Below, piece by piece: positions 1 to 7,836 of a stretch of 14,296 nucleotides of DNA (positions within the stretch are counted from its first letter, which is position 1; each line of letters begins with the position of its first letter). The stretch is from positions 1-14,296 of the forward strand of contig DAORGW010000023.1 in NCBI GenBank assembly GCA_035356975.1. Reading direction: 5' to 3'. The stretch comes from STF1-138 sp035356975 (GTDB taxonomy: Bacteria; Patescibacteriota; Patescibacteriia; UBA1558; S5-K13). The notes beneath the pieces are model-generated. The model had not been told where the DNA came from. It saw only the letters and a list, made by a program, of their open reading frames with translations, and ran no database searches. A program made the translations under genes and the position numbers.

Positions 1-2200
1 GATTTGCTTTTTGTATTAACTCTTTTTTATCTTCTAAAACTGGAATATCTAACATGCTCCATGAAAGACCAGATCTTGTAACAAATTTTAAGGTTAGCTT
101 CTTTAATCTATCTAAAAATTCAATTGTCTTTTCGTCTCCATAAATATCAAGTGTTTTTGCAACCAAATCTTTTAGTGTTCCTGATTGTGTTTCGCTATTA
201 AAAAATCTTAATTTTTCTGGAAGAATTTTATTAAAAATAATTCTACCAACAGATGTTTTTATTAAAACATTTTCCATTCTTACTTTTATAAGTTCTTGTA
301 AACCAATTCTTCCTAAATCATATGCTGTTTGTGCTTCTTCTGCATCAGCAAATGATTTAATTTTATTCTCTTCTAAATCTTCATTTGGAATACATGTCAA
401 ATAATTTCCACCCCAAACCATATCTTGAGTAGGGGTAACAATAGGATCACCCGTTGCTGGTTTTAATAAATTCTTTGAGGAAAGCATTATTTCAGAGGCT
501 TCTTTTACGGCTTCTTTTGACAAAGGAACATGAACCGCCATCTGATCTCCATCAAAGTCAGCATTAAAAGCAGAACACACCATAGGATGAATTCTTATAG
601 CCTTTCCTTCAATAAGTTTTGGTTTAAATGCTTGAATGCCTAGTCTATGTAGGGTTGGGGCTCTATTTAAAAGCACATATGCATCTTTTGTAATTTCCTC
701 TAAAATATCCCAAACTTCATCATAACCCATATCAATATATCTTTTTGCGCTTCTTACATTATGAACAATTTCTCTTTGTATTAATTTTGCAATTACAAAT
801 GGCTTAAAAAGTTCAAGTGCCATTATTTTTGGAAGACCACATTCATGTAATTTTAAATCTGGCCCAACAACAATTACTGAACGCCCAGAATAATCAACAC
901 GTTTACCAAGTAAATTTCTTCTAAACCTTCCTTGTTTTCCCTTTAACATATCTGCAAGAGATTTCAACATTCTCTTCTGTCCAGTTGAAGCTGTTACTGT
1001 TTTTCCGTGTCTGGCATTATTATCAATTAATGCATCAACGGCTTCTTGAAGCATTCTCTTTTCATTTCTAAGTATTACCTCAGGAGCATTTAAATCTCTT
1101 AATCTCTTTAATCTATTATTTCTATTTATAACTCTTCTGTATAAATCATTTAAATCCGATGTTGCAAATCTTCCTCCATCAAGCTGAACCATAGGACGTA
1201 AATCTGGTGGAATAACTGGAATTGCTGTCATTATCATCCACTCTGGTCTAATATGATTTTTTATAAAATTCTGAATTAATCTTGCACGTCTTATCATTTT
1301 TTTCTGTTTTGAAGCTGGCGCTGTTTTTATTTTTTCATTTATATCTTCTGATAATTCCTCTAAACTAATCTTTTGTAATAATTTTCTTATTGCCTCTGCT
1401 CCAATATCTGCTGTAAAAACATGACCATATCGTAGTGATAATTCTCTGTATTTACTTTCTGAAATAATGCGCATTACTTTTATTTGTTTGAGTTCTTTTT
1501 TTGCTAATTCTCCTGCTTCGTTTAACTTTGCAAGTTCTGAGTCTTGAGATGCTAATGCATTTTCTTTTTCTTTATTTAATTTTTCAATTATTTTTGCGTC
1601 TTTTGCAACACTAGCTTCTCCTAATTTTTGATCTATTGTTAAAATATCTGTTTCATATTTTTTTGCAATTGCTTTTGTTTTCTGTTTCAATTCTTGGTTA
1701 ATTTGAGAAAGAGTTTCTTTTTTTAATTCTTCATTTACTTCTGTAATAATAAAATTCGCAAAATAAACAACTCTTTCTAATTGTTGAATAGATAAATCTA
1801 AAATTATTCCTACTCTTGATGGAACACCTCGTAAAAACCAAATATGGGAAACTGGTGCAGATAACTCAATATGACCAAATCTTTCACGTCTTACGCTTTT
1901 TCTTGTGACCTCAACTCCGCACTTATCACAAACAATTCCTTTATATCTTATTCTTTTATATTTTCCACAATAACATTCCCAATCTTTTGTAGGTCCAAAA
2001 ATTCTCTCACAAAACAATCCATCTTTCTCTGGTTTTTGTGTTCTATAATTTATAGTTTCTGGTTTTAAAACCTCTCCGTGAGACCATTGTTTTATATGAT
2101 CTGGGGAAGCAAGGGTGATTTTTATAGAATCAAACCTTGGCAATTTTATTCCCTGGTCGCCAGGCATTATAGTTGTTTTTGTTGATGAAGGAGTAGACAT
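1..2200 (-). CDS. rpoC: DNA-directed RNA polymerase subunit beta' (3' end outside window)
   Basis: Largest catalytic subunit of RNA polymerase; it carries the magnesium-binding active site. The N-terminal 733 codons are visible and the gene runs off the left edge, so it is partial only because of the window. The N-terminal zinc-binding cysteines are C76, C78, C91 and C94 (CYCGK and CDKCGVEV), followed by the RRERFGHIEL segment. Near residues 340-360 is the LDGGRFATSDLNDLYRR block. The catalytic NADFDGD motif is at residues 546-552, with all three aspartates present, followed by QMAVHVPL. Compared with E. coli (motif near 458) the region before it is longer by nearly 90 residues. Most of the excess is a Lys/Glu/Ala-rich, coiled-coil-like insertion at about residues 155-245. 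The start is the ATG at 2198-2200, 35 bp after the rpoB stop, so it is surely co-transcribed with rpoB. No Shine-Dalgarno sequence is seen; the leader is A/T-only. Identification is certain. Confidence 0.98.
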   Translation of the reverse strand, partial: MSTPSSTKTTIMPGDQGIKLPRFDSIKITLASPDHIKQWSHGEVLKPETINYRTQKPEKDGLFCERIFGPTKDWECYCGKYKRIRYKGIVCDKCGVEVTRKSVRRERFGHIELSAPVSHIWFLRGVPSRVGIILDLSIQQLERVVYFANFIITEVNEELKKETLSQINQELKQKTKAIAKKYETDILTIDQKLGEASVAKDAKIIEKLNKEKENALASQDSELAKLNEAGELAKKELKQIKVMRIISESKYRELSLRYGHVFTADIGAEAIRKLLQKISLEELSEDINEKIKTAPASKQKKMIRRARLIQNFIKNHIRPEWMIMTAIPVIPPDLRPMVQLDGGRFATSDLNDLYRRVINRNNRLKRLRDLNAPEVILRNEKRMLQEAVDALIDNNARHGKTVTASTGQKRMLKSLADMLKGKQGRFRRNLLGKRVDYSGRSVIVVGPDLKLHECGLPKIMALELFKPFVIAKLIQREIVHNVRSAKRYIDMGYDEVWDILEEITKDAYVLLNRAPTLHRLGIQAFKPKLIEGKAIRIHPMVCSAFNADFDGDQMAVHVPLSKEAVKEASEIMLSSKNLLKPATGDPIVTPTQDMVWGGNYLTCIPNEDLEENKIKSFADAEEAQTAYDLGRIGLQELIKVRMENVLIKTSVGRIIFNKILPEKLRFFNSETQSGTLKDLVAKTLDIYGDEKTIEFLDRLKKLTLKFVTRSGLSWSMLDIPVLEDKKELIQKAN

Positions 2201-2235
2201 AATATTATAAAATTAATTTAAATAAAATATAAAAA

Positions 2236-5200
2236 CTATTCAGATTGTTTTTCTGATTCTTCTTTTTTTGTATCTTCTAATTCTTCTTTAGTTTCTAAAT
2301 CTTTAATTTCTTGATGATTTTCTTCTCTGTCAGAAATTTTTACAACCTCATTCTTGTCTAACATTTCAACGTTTATTCCAAGAGCACGAAGTTCACTCAT
2401 TAAAACATTAAATGATTCAGGAACATTTACTTTTTCAATCTCCTCACCTTTAATAATTGCTTCATAAGCCCTACTTCTTCCGTTTACATCATCTGATTTA
2501 ATTGTAAGAATTTCTTGTAAAATATGCGCAGCTCCATATGCTTCAAGTGCCCAAACTTCCATCTCTCCAAATCTCTGACCTCCAAATTGTGCTTTACCAC
2601 CAAGAGGTTGTTGTGTAATAAGTGAATATGGTCCGATTGATCTTGCGTGAATTTTGTCTTCAACCAAGTGATTAAGTTTTAGCATATATGAAATTCCTAC
2701 TGTTGTTTTATGATCAAATGGTTCACCGGTTTTTCCATCATAAAGTTGAACCTTTCCATTTTCTGGCATCTGAGCCCTTACTAATTCTTCTCTAATTTGT
2801 TCAATTGTTACTCCATTTAATGGTGGTGTTGCAACTTTATATCCTAATCTCTTTGCGGCAAGTCCTAGATGATTTTCTAAAACTTGTCCCAAATTCATAC
2901 GAGAAATAATACCAAGTGGATTTAAAATTATATCAACTGGTGTTCCGTCTTCCATAAAAGGCATATCTTCTGCGGGAATAATTCTTGAAATAACACCTTT
3001 GTTTCCATGACGACCCGCCATTTTATCTCCAATCTGAACTTTTCTAAGTTGTGCAACAGAAACTTGGATTGTTTGAATTACTCCTGCTGGTAATTTATCT
3101 CCATTTTTTCTTGTAAAAAATTTTATATCAACTACTTTTCCGTTTCCACCATGCTCTAAATAAAGAGATGAGTCTTTTACATCTTTTGCTTTTTCGCCAA
3201 AAATTGCGCGTAATAATTTTTCTTCGGCTGACAATTCTGTTTCTCCTTTTGGTGTAATTTTTCCTACAAGTATATCACCGGATTTTACAGTAGCTCCTAT
3301 TCTTATAATTCCATCTCTATCTAAATTCTTTAATCTTTCTTCGCCGATATTTGGAATATCGCGAGTCACAACTTCTGGTCCAAGTTTTGTTTCTCTTACT
3401 TCTATAGAATAATTTTCAATATGAATTGATGTATACATGTCATCCTGAACTAATCTCTGTGAAAGTAGTACTGCATCTTCAAAATTTCCACCTTCCCATG
3501 GCATATATGCAACAAGCACATTTCTTCCTAGAGCGAGTTCTCCATTATCAATTGCTGCTCCATCAGCAATAACATCTCCTTTTTTAATTTCTTCATCTTT
3601 ATCAACAATTGGATGCTGATTCATACAAGTAGAAGCATTTGATCTAGCAAATTTAGATAGATTATAGACATGATCTACCTTGTCTTTTCCTTGAATAATA
3701 ATTTTATCTGACTGAACGAGTGTTACTTTTCCATCTTGTTTTGCTCTTACAACTTGTCCACTATCTTCAGCTGCACGACCCTCAACTCCTGTTCCTATAA
3801 TTGGAGCTTCTGGCTTGATGAGAGAAACCGCTTGTCTTTGCATGTTTGATCCCATAAGAGCACGAACAGCATCATCGTGTTCTAAAAATGGAATAAGTGA
3901 TGTTGCGATTGAAATAATTTGATTTGGAGCAACATCCATATAATCAATATTTGTTACATCATCAAAAGATGGCTGACCGTGTATTCTCATTTCAGATTGA
4001 GCATTTACAAAATGACCATCTTTATCAATTGGATTTGTTGCTGCAGTTGTTGTGCCCCTTTCTTCTTCAAAAGCATCTATGTAAACAATTTGATCTGTTA
4101 CAAAAGGAACAATTGGAACTATAACTCCATCACACTTTGATAATTCTTTTATTGTTTTATTATCAATAATTGTATCTTTTTTCAAAATTACCTTTTGTGT
4201 TTGTGGATCAATTACATCTTGTCTCGTTTTTTGTCCGATAACTTCATCAAGTTCTGATATTTTTACATCGTGAAGAACTTTTCTAAATGGAGTTTCAATA
4301 AATCCATATTCGTTTATTCTCGCATAAGATGATAAATGTCCAACAAGTCCTATATTTGGTCCTTCTGGTGTTTGTATTGGACAAATTCTTCCATAGTGAC
4401 TACGATGTACATCACGAACTTCAAATCCGGCTCTTTCTCTTGAAAGTCCTCCTGGTCCAAGAGCCGATAATCTTCTTTTATGTTCTAATTCTGCAAGTGG
4501 ATTTATCTGATCCATGAATTGTGATAACTGAGATGACATGAAAAATTCTCTAATTGCTCCAATTACTGGTTTTGCATTTATAAGAATGTTTGGTGTTAAA
4601 GAATCTATGTCTGCAGTAGACATTCTATCTTTAATAATTCTTTCCATTCTCGCTAGCCCTATTCTGAATCTATTTTGGATTAACTCACCAACTGCTCTTA
4701 CGCGTCTATTTCCTAAATGATCAATATCATCAGCTGGTTCTTGAGTTAAATTTAATCTTATAATTTCTTTTATGACATCAATTAAATCTTCTTTCTTGAG
4801 AGTTCTGTGTTCATTTGTAATTGGATAATCCCTATAAAATCTCTTATTTAGTTTATATCGACCAACAGTTGCTAAGTCATATCTATTAAAATCAAAAAAC
4901 ATTGAAAAAATTAATGACTTTGCGTTTTCTGCTGTTGCTAAATCTCCTGGTCTAATTCTTTTATAAACTTCTATCAATCCTTCGTCTTGATTTTTTGCGA
5001 TATCTTTTTCAATAGTATTTTTTATAAAACTTGTTTCTGGATGATTATCAATATCTTTAAATAAATCTATTAATTCTTTGTCATCTGAATATCCAAATGC
5101 GCGTAGAAGTGAGGTAACCGCAACTTTTCTTTTTCTATCTATAGAAACATACAAAACTTTTTTCTTTGGATCTGTTTCTATTTCAAGCCACGCTCCACGA

Positions 5201-5673
5201 TTTGGAATAATTTTTGCTCCATAATAATTTCTTCCTAAATAATTTTGAGAAGTAAAAAAAGCTCCTGCGCTTCTTACAAGTTGTGACACAACAACACGCT
5301 CAACTCCATTTATAATAAAAGTGCCCTTATCTGTCATTAATGGAAAATCACCTAAATATATTTCTTGTTCTTTTCCTGCACTTGTTCTTCTATTTACTAA
5401 TTTTGTTTTAATTCTAAGTGGTGCTTCATATGTTGTATTTCTTTCTCTTGCATAAACTTCATCAAATTTTGGTTCTTCTAATCTGTAATCCAAAAAATAT
5501 AATTCTAAATCACGACCTGAAAAATCAGGAATTGGTGAAATTTCTTCAAATAATTCCCTTAATCCTTTTTTAAAAAACCACGCATATGATTCTTTTTGTA
5601 TTTCTATAAGATCAAGTAGAGGGATAGCTGCCATTGATTGTGTAAAATATTTTCTAGATGTTTTTTTCGCCAT
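2236..5673 (-). CDS. rpoB: DNA-directed RNA polymerase subunit beta
   Basis: Second-largest RNA polymerase subunit. At 1145 residues it is shorter than the E. coli protein (1342), consistent with lacking the large lineage-specific inserts. The rifampicin-pocket region is at residues 381-409 (SQLSQFMDQ ... KRRLSALGPGG) and keeps the D, H and S positions typical of sensitive enzymes. The fork region reads CPIQTPEGPN (431-440), with Gln434 where E. coli and B. subtilis have Glu. The catalytic lysine block KMAGRHGNKG is at 884-893. The C-terminal clamp segment with GGKAQFGGQRFGEMEVWALEAYGA is at about 1025-1048, followed by a highly acidic Glu/Lys tail of about 30 residues. The ATG at 5671-5673 gives the usual N-terminus and has no Shine-Dalgarno sequence. 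It is followed by rpoC in one operon. Upstream are a strong promoter and a long leader with a terminator-like hairpin only 14 nt before the start codon. Confidence 0.99.
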   Translation of the reverse strand: MAKKTSRKYFTQSMAAIPLLDLIEIQKESYAWFFKKGLRELFEEISPIPDFSGRDLELYFLDYRLEEPKFDEVYARERNTTYEAPLRIKTKLVNRRTSAGKEQEIYLGDFPLMTDKGTFIINGVERVVVSQLVRSAGAFFTSQNYLGRNYYGAKIIPNRGAWLEIETDPKKKVLYVSIDRKRKVAVTSLLRAFGYSDDKELIDLFKDIDNHPETSFIKNTIEKDIAKNQDEGLIEVYKRIRPGDLATAENAKSLIFSMFFDFNRYDLATVGRYKLNKRFYRDYPITNEHRTLKKEDLIDVIKEIIRLNLTQEPADDIDHLGNRRVRAVGELIQNRFRIGLARMERIIKDRMSTADIDSLTPNILINAKPVIGAIREFFMSSQLSQFMDQINPLAELEHKRRLSALGPGGLSRERAGFEVRDVHRSHYGRICPIQTPEGPNIGLVGHLSSYARINEYGFIETPFRKVLHDVKISELDEVIGQKTRQDVIDPQTQKVILKKDTIIDNKTIKELSKCDGVIVPIVPFVTDQIVYIDAFEEERGTTTAATNPIDKDGHFVNAQSEMRIHGQPSFDDVTNIDYMDVAPNQIISIATSLIPFLEHDDAVRALMGSNMQRQAVSLIKPEAPIIGTGVEGRAAEDSGQVVRAKQDGKVTLVQSDKIIIQGKDKVDHVYNLSKFARSNASTCMNQHPIVDKDEEIKKGDVIADGAAIDNGELALGRNVLVAYMPWEGGNFEDAVLLSQRLVQDDMYTSIHIENYSIEVRETKLGPEVVTRDIPNIGEERLKNLDRDGIIRIGATVKSGDILVGKITPKGETELSAEEKLLRAIFGEKAKDVKDSSLYLEHGGNGKVVDIKFFTRKNGDKLPAGVIQTIQVSVAQLRKVQIGDKMAGRHGNKGVISRIIPAEDMPFMEDGTPVDIILNPLGIISRMNLGQVLENHLGLAAKRLGYKVATPPLNGVTIEQIREELVRAQMPENGKVQLYDGKTGEPFDHKTTVGISYMLKLNHLVEDKIHARSIGPYSLITQQPLGGKAQFGGQRFGEMEVWALEAYGAAHILQEILTIKSDDVNGRSRAYEAIIKGEEIEKVNVPESFNVLMSELRALGINVEMLDKNEVVKISDREENHQEIKDLETKEELEDTKKEESEKQSE

Positions 5674-5687
5674 ATTATTATTTATTT

Positions 5688-5717
5688 AAAAAAAGCAAAT
5701 GCTAAAAGCACTTGCTT
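5688..5717 (-). promoter_or_regulatory. Terminator-like hairpin in the rpoB leader (candidate attenuator)
   Basis: On the minus strand AAGCAAGTGCT (5717-5707) pairs with AGCATTTGCTT (5703-5693) through a 3-nt loop: 11 pairs with one G-U wobble. A run of seven T follows (5694-5688). This is the form of an intrinsic terminator, but only 14 nt separate the T run from the rpoB ATG, leaving no space for another promoter. All rpoB transcripts must therefore read through it. That position suggests attenuation, as known for the E. coli rplL-rpoB junction; the mechanism here is inference. Just upstream a small frame (5764-5723, MKMARNFTIIYDN) ends 5 nt before the hairpin. Confidence 0.6.
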
Positions 5718-5830
5718 GTATATTAATTATCATAAATTATTGTGAAGTTTCTCGCCATTTTCATTTAATATGTATAAAAATTTATTATTTATAAATAACA
5801 CAAAAATTAATTGTATTTAAAATCTTTATT

Positions 5831-5859
5831 TTTAGAATTTATTTTATGTTTAAAGTCAA
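5831..5859 (-). promoter_or_regulatory. Weaker second promoter candidate in the rpoB leader
   Basis: Minus strand: TTGACT (5859-5854), 17 bp spacer, TCTAAA (5836-5831). There is no extended -10 and two mismatches in the -10. It would give a leader of about 150 nt that still includes the hairpin at 5688-5717. In such A/T-rich DNA this could be chance. Confidence 0.3.
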
Positions 5860-5924
5860 GATTCTATGAATTTTTATGTTTATTTTTTGGCTTGAAATCG
5901 GGATTTTTACAGCAAATAAATAAG

Positions 5925-5957
5925 AAAACACACCCTTTCAGAAGGGGTTTCTGTTTT
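5925..5957 (-). promoter_or_regulatory. Hairpin with internal loop in the early rpoB leader
   Basis: The inner stem pairs 5933-5937 (CCCTT) with 5942-5946 (AAGGG) over a 4-nt loop. The outer stem pairs 5925-5930 (AAAACA) with 5952-5957 (TGTTTT). On the minus strand it is followed by a U-rich stretch, so it could pause or terminate transcripts 30-60 nt after the predicted rpoB start point. It is nearly as terminator-like on the plus strand (five T at 5954-5958), but no gene ends there. Function not known. Confidence 0.4.
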
Positions 5958-5993
5958 TACTATTTGATTACCTTATACTCATTGTCATATAAA

Positions 5994-6021
5994 ATTATAT
6001 CAAACTGATTTTTTTTGTCAA
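5994..6021 (-). promoter_or_regulatory. Strong sigma70-type promoter for rpoBC
   Basis: Minus strand: TTGACA (6021-6016), 16 bp spacer, TATAAT (5999-5994), with TG one base before the -10, so both hexamers are perfect and the -10 is extended. The expected start point is near 5987. It sits just after the terminator of the preceding gene and points at rpoB, so rpoBC appears to be its own transcription unit. Confidence 0.8.
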
Positions 6022-6058
6022 TAGAAATTTTGCCAAGGATCCACTCATTATGTGTTAT

Positions 6059-6088
6059 AAAAACAGACTCGACTAGGAATCTGTTTTT
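6059..6088. terminator. Bidirectional intrinsic terminator after the 93-residue gene
   Basis: A 12-bp stem pairs 6059-6070 with 6077-6088 (AAAAACAGACTC with GAATCTGTTTTT, one wobble) around a 6-nt loop. The A/T flanks give a U run in either direction. It lies 20 bp after the stop codon of the leftward 93-residue gene and just before the rpoBC promoter, so it ends the dnaN-side transcript. Confidence 0.8.
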
Positions 6089-6107
6089 AAAAGATATTTT
6101 CCTTTAT

Positions 6108-6389
6108 TTATGCTGCTGTATCATATTTATTTGCCTGATCAAGAAATCTTGCTTCAAGTTCAGAATGTTCAAAAAGTCTCTTTTCGCCATTAATTTCTAA
6201 TGCATATAGTGTATTTTCTGGAACAGCTACTACTGCTTTATTGGCTCCTGCTAAAGAAGTTATTTGTTCTAGATCTATTCTTTCTATATTTTTTATCACA
6301 ATACAATTTTCAATTTCTTGATATTCTTTAAATGTATCGTCTGCTTTTACAATTTCATAATCATTAATTTGTTCAAATTTATTTTCCAT
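6108..6389 (-). CDS. Small acidic protein of unknown function, between dnaN and rpoB
   Basis: I do not recognise this family. The 93-residue product is soluble-looking, rich in Glu, Asp, Lys and Ile, with no signal peptide, membrane segment or metal-binding cysteine pattern; its single Cys is in ENCIVIKNIE near residue 29. The middle (about 38-70) alternates hydrophobic residues in a pattern compatible with strands (VVAVPENTLYALEING), and the end is helical-looking (SELEARFLDQANKYDTAA). It starts at ATG 6387-6389, 69 bp after dnaN, with an A/T-only leader and no Shine-Dalgarno sequence like its neighbours. A good terminator lies 20 bp downstream. No promoter is evident in the gap, so it is probably co-transcribed with dnaN. 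That it is a real gene is supported by placement, a clean terminator and normal codon style. Confidence 0.75.
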   Translation of the reverse strand: MENKFEQINDYEIVKADDTFKEYQEIENCIVIKNIERIDLEQITSLAGANKAVVAVPENTLYALEINGEKRLFEHSELEARFLDQANKYDTAA

Positions 6390-6458
6390 AAATTTATTTT
6401 AATTAATTGTTAGCTTTATTTAATTACTTTAAAATATGGTAAATAATTTAATAACTAA

Positions 6459-7562
6459 TTATTGTCTAATTGGCATTATAATATATAAATATGAATCGTC
6501 TTCTTTTGTTTTTACAATTCCAGCGGTTTTATTATCAATTATCTCAAATGTTACTGTTTCACTGTCTATATTTGATAATACATCAAGAATATATTTATAA
6601 TTAAAAACAATTTCATTATCATCTCCTGTTGCGTTTGATTTAACTATTGTCATGCTTTCTCCTATTTGATCACTAATTGAATTAATTACAAGCTCTCCTT
6701 TCTCAGTTACAAAAGTTAATTTTATATCATTTATTCCTGGTTTACAAAACAAACTTGTTCGCTTTATTGCTTGGACTAATTCATTAGTACTAACTTCTGA
6801 TTTTGTCTTAAACTCTTTTGGAATTATTTGTTTATAATCCGGATAAGAACCTTCTATAAGACGTGATACGAGTTCAATTCCATTTACTTCAAATAAAATT
6901 TGATTTTCTTCTATATATATTTTTACATCTTCTTGTGTTTCATAATTTATAATTCTTAAAACTTCTTGAATTGTATCAAGTGGAATAATAACATGTTTTT
7001 CATTTGAAAATTTATTAATTTTTATTGACTTTTCTGCTAATCTATATGAATCGGTTCCTACAAAAGTAGCAAAATCGTTTTCTAAATTAATTAAAACTCC
7101 GGATATTTCTGGTCTTGTTGAATCATATGAAACAGAAAAGGAAACTTTTTTAAGACTATCTTTTAGATTTAATACATTTACAATATACTCATTTTCTTTA
7201 TTTATTTTTGGAAGTAATGGAAAATCTTCTGGGTTTAATGTATTTATAAAACTTTTATCATTTCCACACTCTATTTTTAATTTATTATCTTCATATTCTA
7301 ATACAATATTATCTTTTGGTAATAATCCAATAAAATCAGTTAAAAGACGCGCTTGAACTGTGCATTTTCCTTTTTTTTCAACTTTTCCTCTTATTTTACA
7401 ATTCACGCCAATTTCTAAATTTGTAGTAGTTAATGATATTACTCCTTCTTCGGCTGTAATTAAAACATTATTAAGTATAGGAAGATTTGAATTTTTACCA
7501 GCTAGATGACTTACAGTTTGAAGTCCTTTTATTAAATTTTCTTGTAAACAAATTATTTTCAT
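6459..7562 (-). CDS. dnaN: DNA polymerase III beta subunit (sliding clamp)
   Basis: Ring-shaped processivity clamp that tethers the replicative polymerase to DNA. The reading frame is open from a GTG at 7590-7592, but the ATG at 7560-7562 gives MKIICLQENLIKGLQTVSHL, which aligns with the usual clamp N-terminus. It yields 367 residues against 366 in E. coli, so I take the ATG. Conserved features include NLPILNNVLI near residues 26-35, the RPEISGVLI block in the second domain, GSYPDYKQIIP in the middle domain, and the C-terminal YIIMPIRQ that closes the peptide-binding pocket. No Shine-Dalgarno sequence is present at either start. It lies after dnaA in the same direction, separated by origin sequence, and a TTAACA-16 bp-TATAAT promoter candidate lies at 7635-7662. 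recF, its usual next neighbour, is absent. Confidence 0.98.
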   Translation of the reverse strand: MKIICLQENLIKGLQTVSHLAGKNSNLPILNNVLITAEEGVISLTTTNLEIGVNCKIRGKVEKKGKCTVQARLLTDFIGLLPKDNIVLEYEDNKLKIECGNDKSFINTLNPEDFPLLPKINKENEYIVNVLNLKDSLKKVSFSVSYDSTRPEISGVLINLENDFATFVGTDSYRLAEKSIKINKFSNEKHVIIPLDTIQEVLRIINYETQEDVKIYIEENQILFEVNGIELVSRLIEGSYPDYKQIIPKEFKTKSEVSTNELVQAIKRTSLFCKPGINDIKLTFVTEKGELVINSISDQIGESMTIVKSNATGDDNEIVFNYKYILDVLSNIDSETVTFEIIDNKTAGIVKTKEDDSYLYIIMPIRQ

Positions 7563-7634
7563 ATATTTATATTTTGTGAAAAGTTTATGCACTTCTCTTA
7601 TTTATTAATATATATTTATATATATAAAATACTA

Positions 7635-7662
7635 ATTATAATAAGGCTGTGAATTGTGTTAA
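7635..7662 (-). promoter_or_regulatory. Promoter candidate for dnaN, overlapping a DnaA-box-like site
   Basis: Minus strand: TTAACA (7662-7657, five of six to consensus), 16 bp spacer, TATAAT (7640-7635). The -35 hexamer lies inside TTATTAACA, a one-mismatch DnaA box (7657-7665), so DnaA could compete with polymerase. TATAAT is easy to find by chance in this A/T-rich region. Confidence 0.45.
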
Positions 7663-7726
7663 TAAGTTATTTTATTCTTATTATTATTAGTGTTTTTTAT
7701 TTTTTGAATTGTTAATAAGTTATTTT
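7651..7726 (+). repeat. Direct repeat pair carrying DnaA-box-like cores
   Basis: GAATTGTGTTAATAAGTTAT and onward (7651-7673) recurs as GAATTGTTAATAAGTTATTT (7706-7726), identical apart from a 2-bp GT insertion. On the minus strand each copy contains TTATTAACA, one mismatch from a DnaA box. Between them the minus strand reads TAA TAA TAA TAA GAA TAA (7689-7672), reminiscent of DnaA-trio elements. Confidence 0.65.
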
Positions 7727-7836
7727 TTATATGTGTATAAATATGATATTTTTTAAATTTTTACTTATACACAGCTTTTATACAAATTTTATACACAGAA
7801 ATTTTCTAGAATTTTTATACTTATGCACAGTATAAA

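Larger units (their letters stand above)
5674..6058 (-). other. rpoBC leader and upstream intergenic region (no protein gene)
   Basis: Including the terminator to its right, this gene-free stretch is about 430 bp. Read towards rpoB it holds, in order: a strong promoter (5994-6021), a hairpin with an internal loop (5925-5957), a weaker second promoter candidate (5831-5859), a possible 13-codon reading frame (5723-5764), and a terminator-like hairpin (5688-5717) just before the rpoB start. The predicted leader from the upstream promoter is about 314 nt. Short open frames on the plus strand here are A/T-rich noise without start signals. I see no L10/L12-type structure and no ribosomal protein gene, although rpoB usually follows rplL. 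Confidence 0.7.
7585..7829. other. Chromosomal origin (oriC), dnaA-dnaN part: DnaA box cluster and A/T-rich segment
   Basis: Exact TTATNCACA boxes are at 7765-7773, 7789-7797 and 7821-7829 (plus strand) and 7732-7740 (minus strand). One-mismatch boxes are at 7778-7786 and 7585-7593 (plus) and at 7657-7665 and 7710-7718 (minus). The plus-strand boxes at 7765, 7778 and 7789 are 13 and 11 bp apart, so they lie on nearly one face of the helix. On the dnaN side, 7601-7644 is almost entirely A/T (one C at 7632, a G at 7645 ends it), a good candidate for the unwinding element. Location next to dnaA and dnaN and divergence from rpmH-rnpA match the classical origin context. The call rests on box clustering and context; I could not compute strand skew. 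Confidence 0.85.

Noticed and set aside
5811..6200. Two plus-strand open frames of 60-65 codons in and beside the rpoB leader
   Set aside because: They are Phe/Leu/Ile-rich low-complexity translations of A/T-rich DNA crossing terminators and promoters, without start signals.
7563..7592. Ten-codon N-terminal extension of dnaN from a GTG
   Set aside because: MHKLFTKYKY is not part of the clamp fold; the ATG at 7560-7562 aligns with the family start and gives the standard length. The stretch also carries a DnaA-box-like site.
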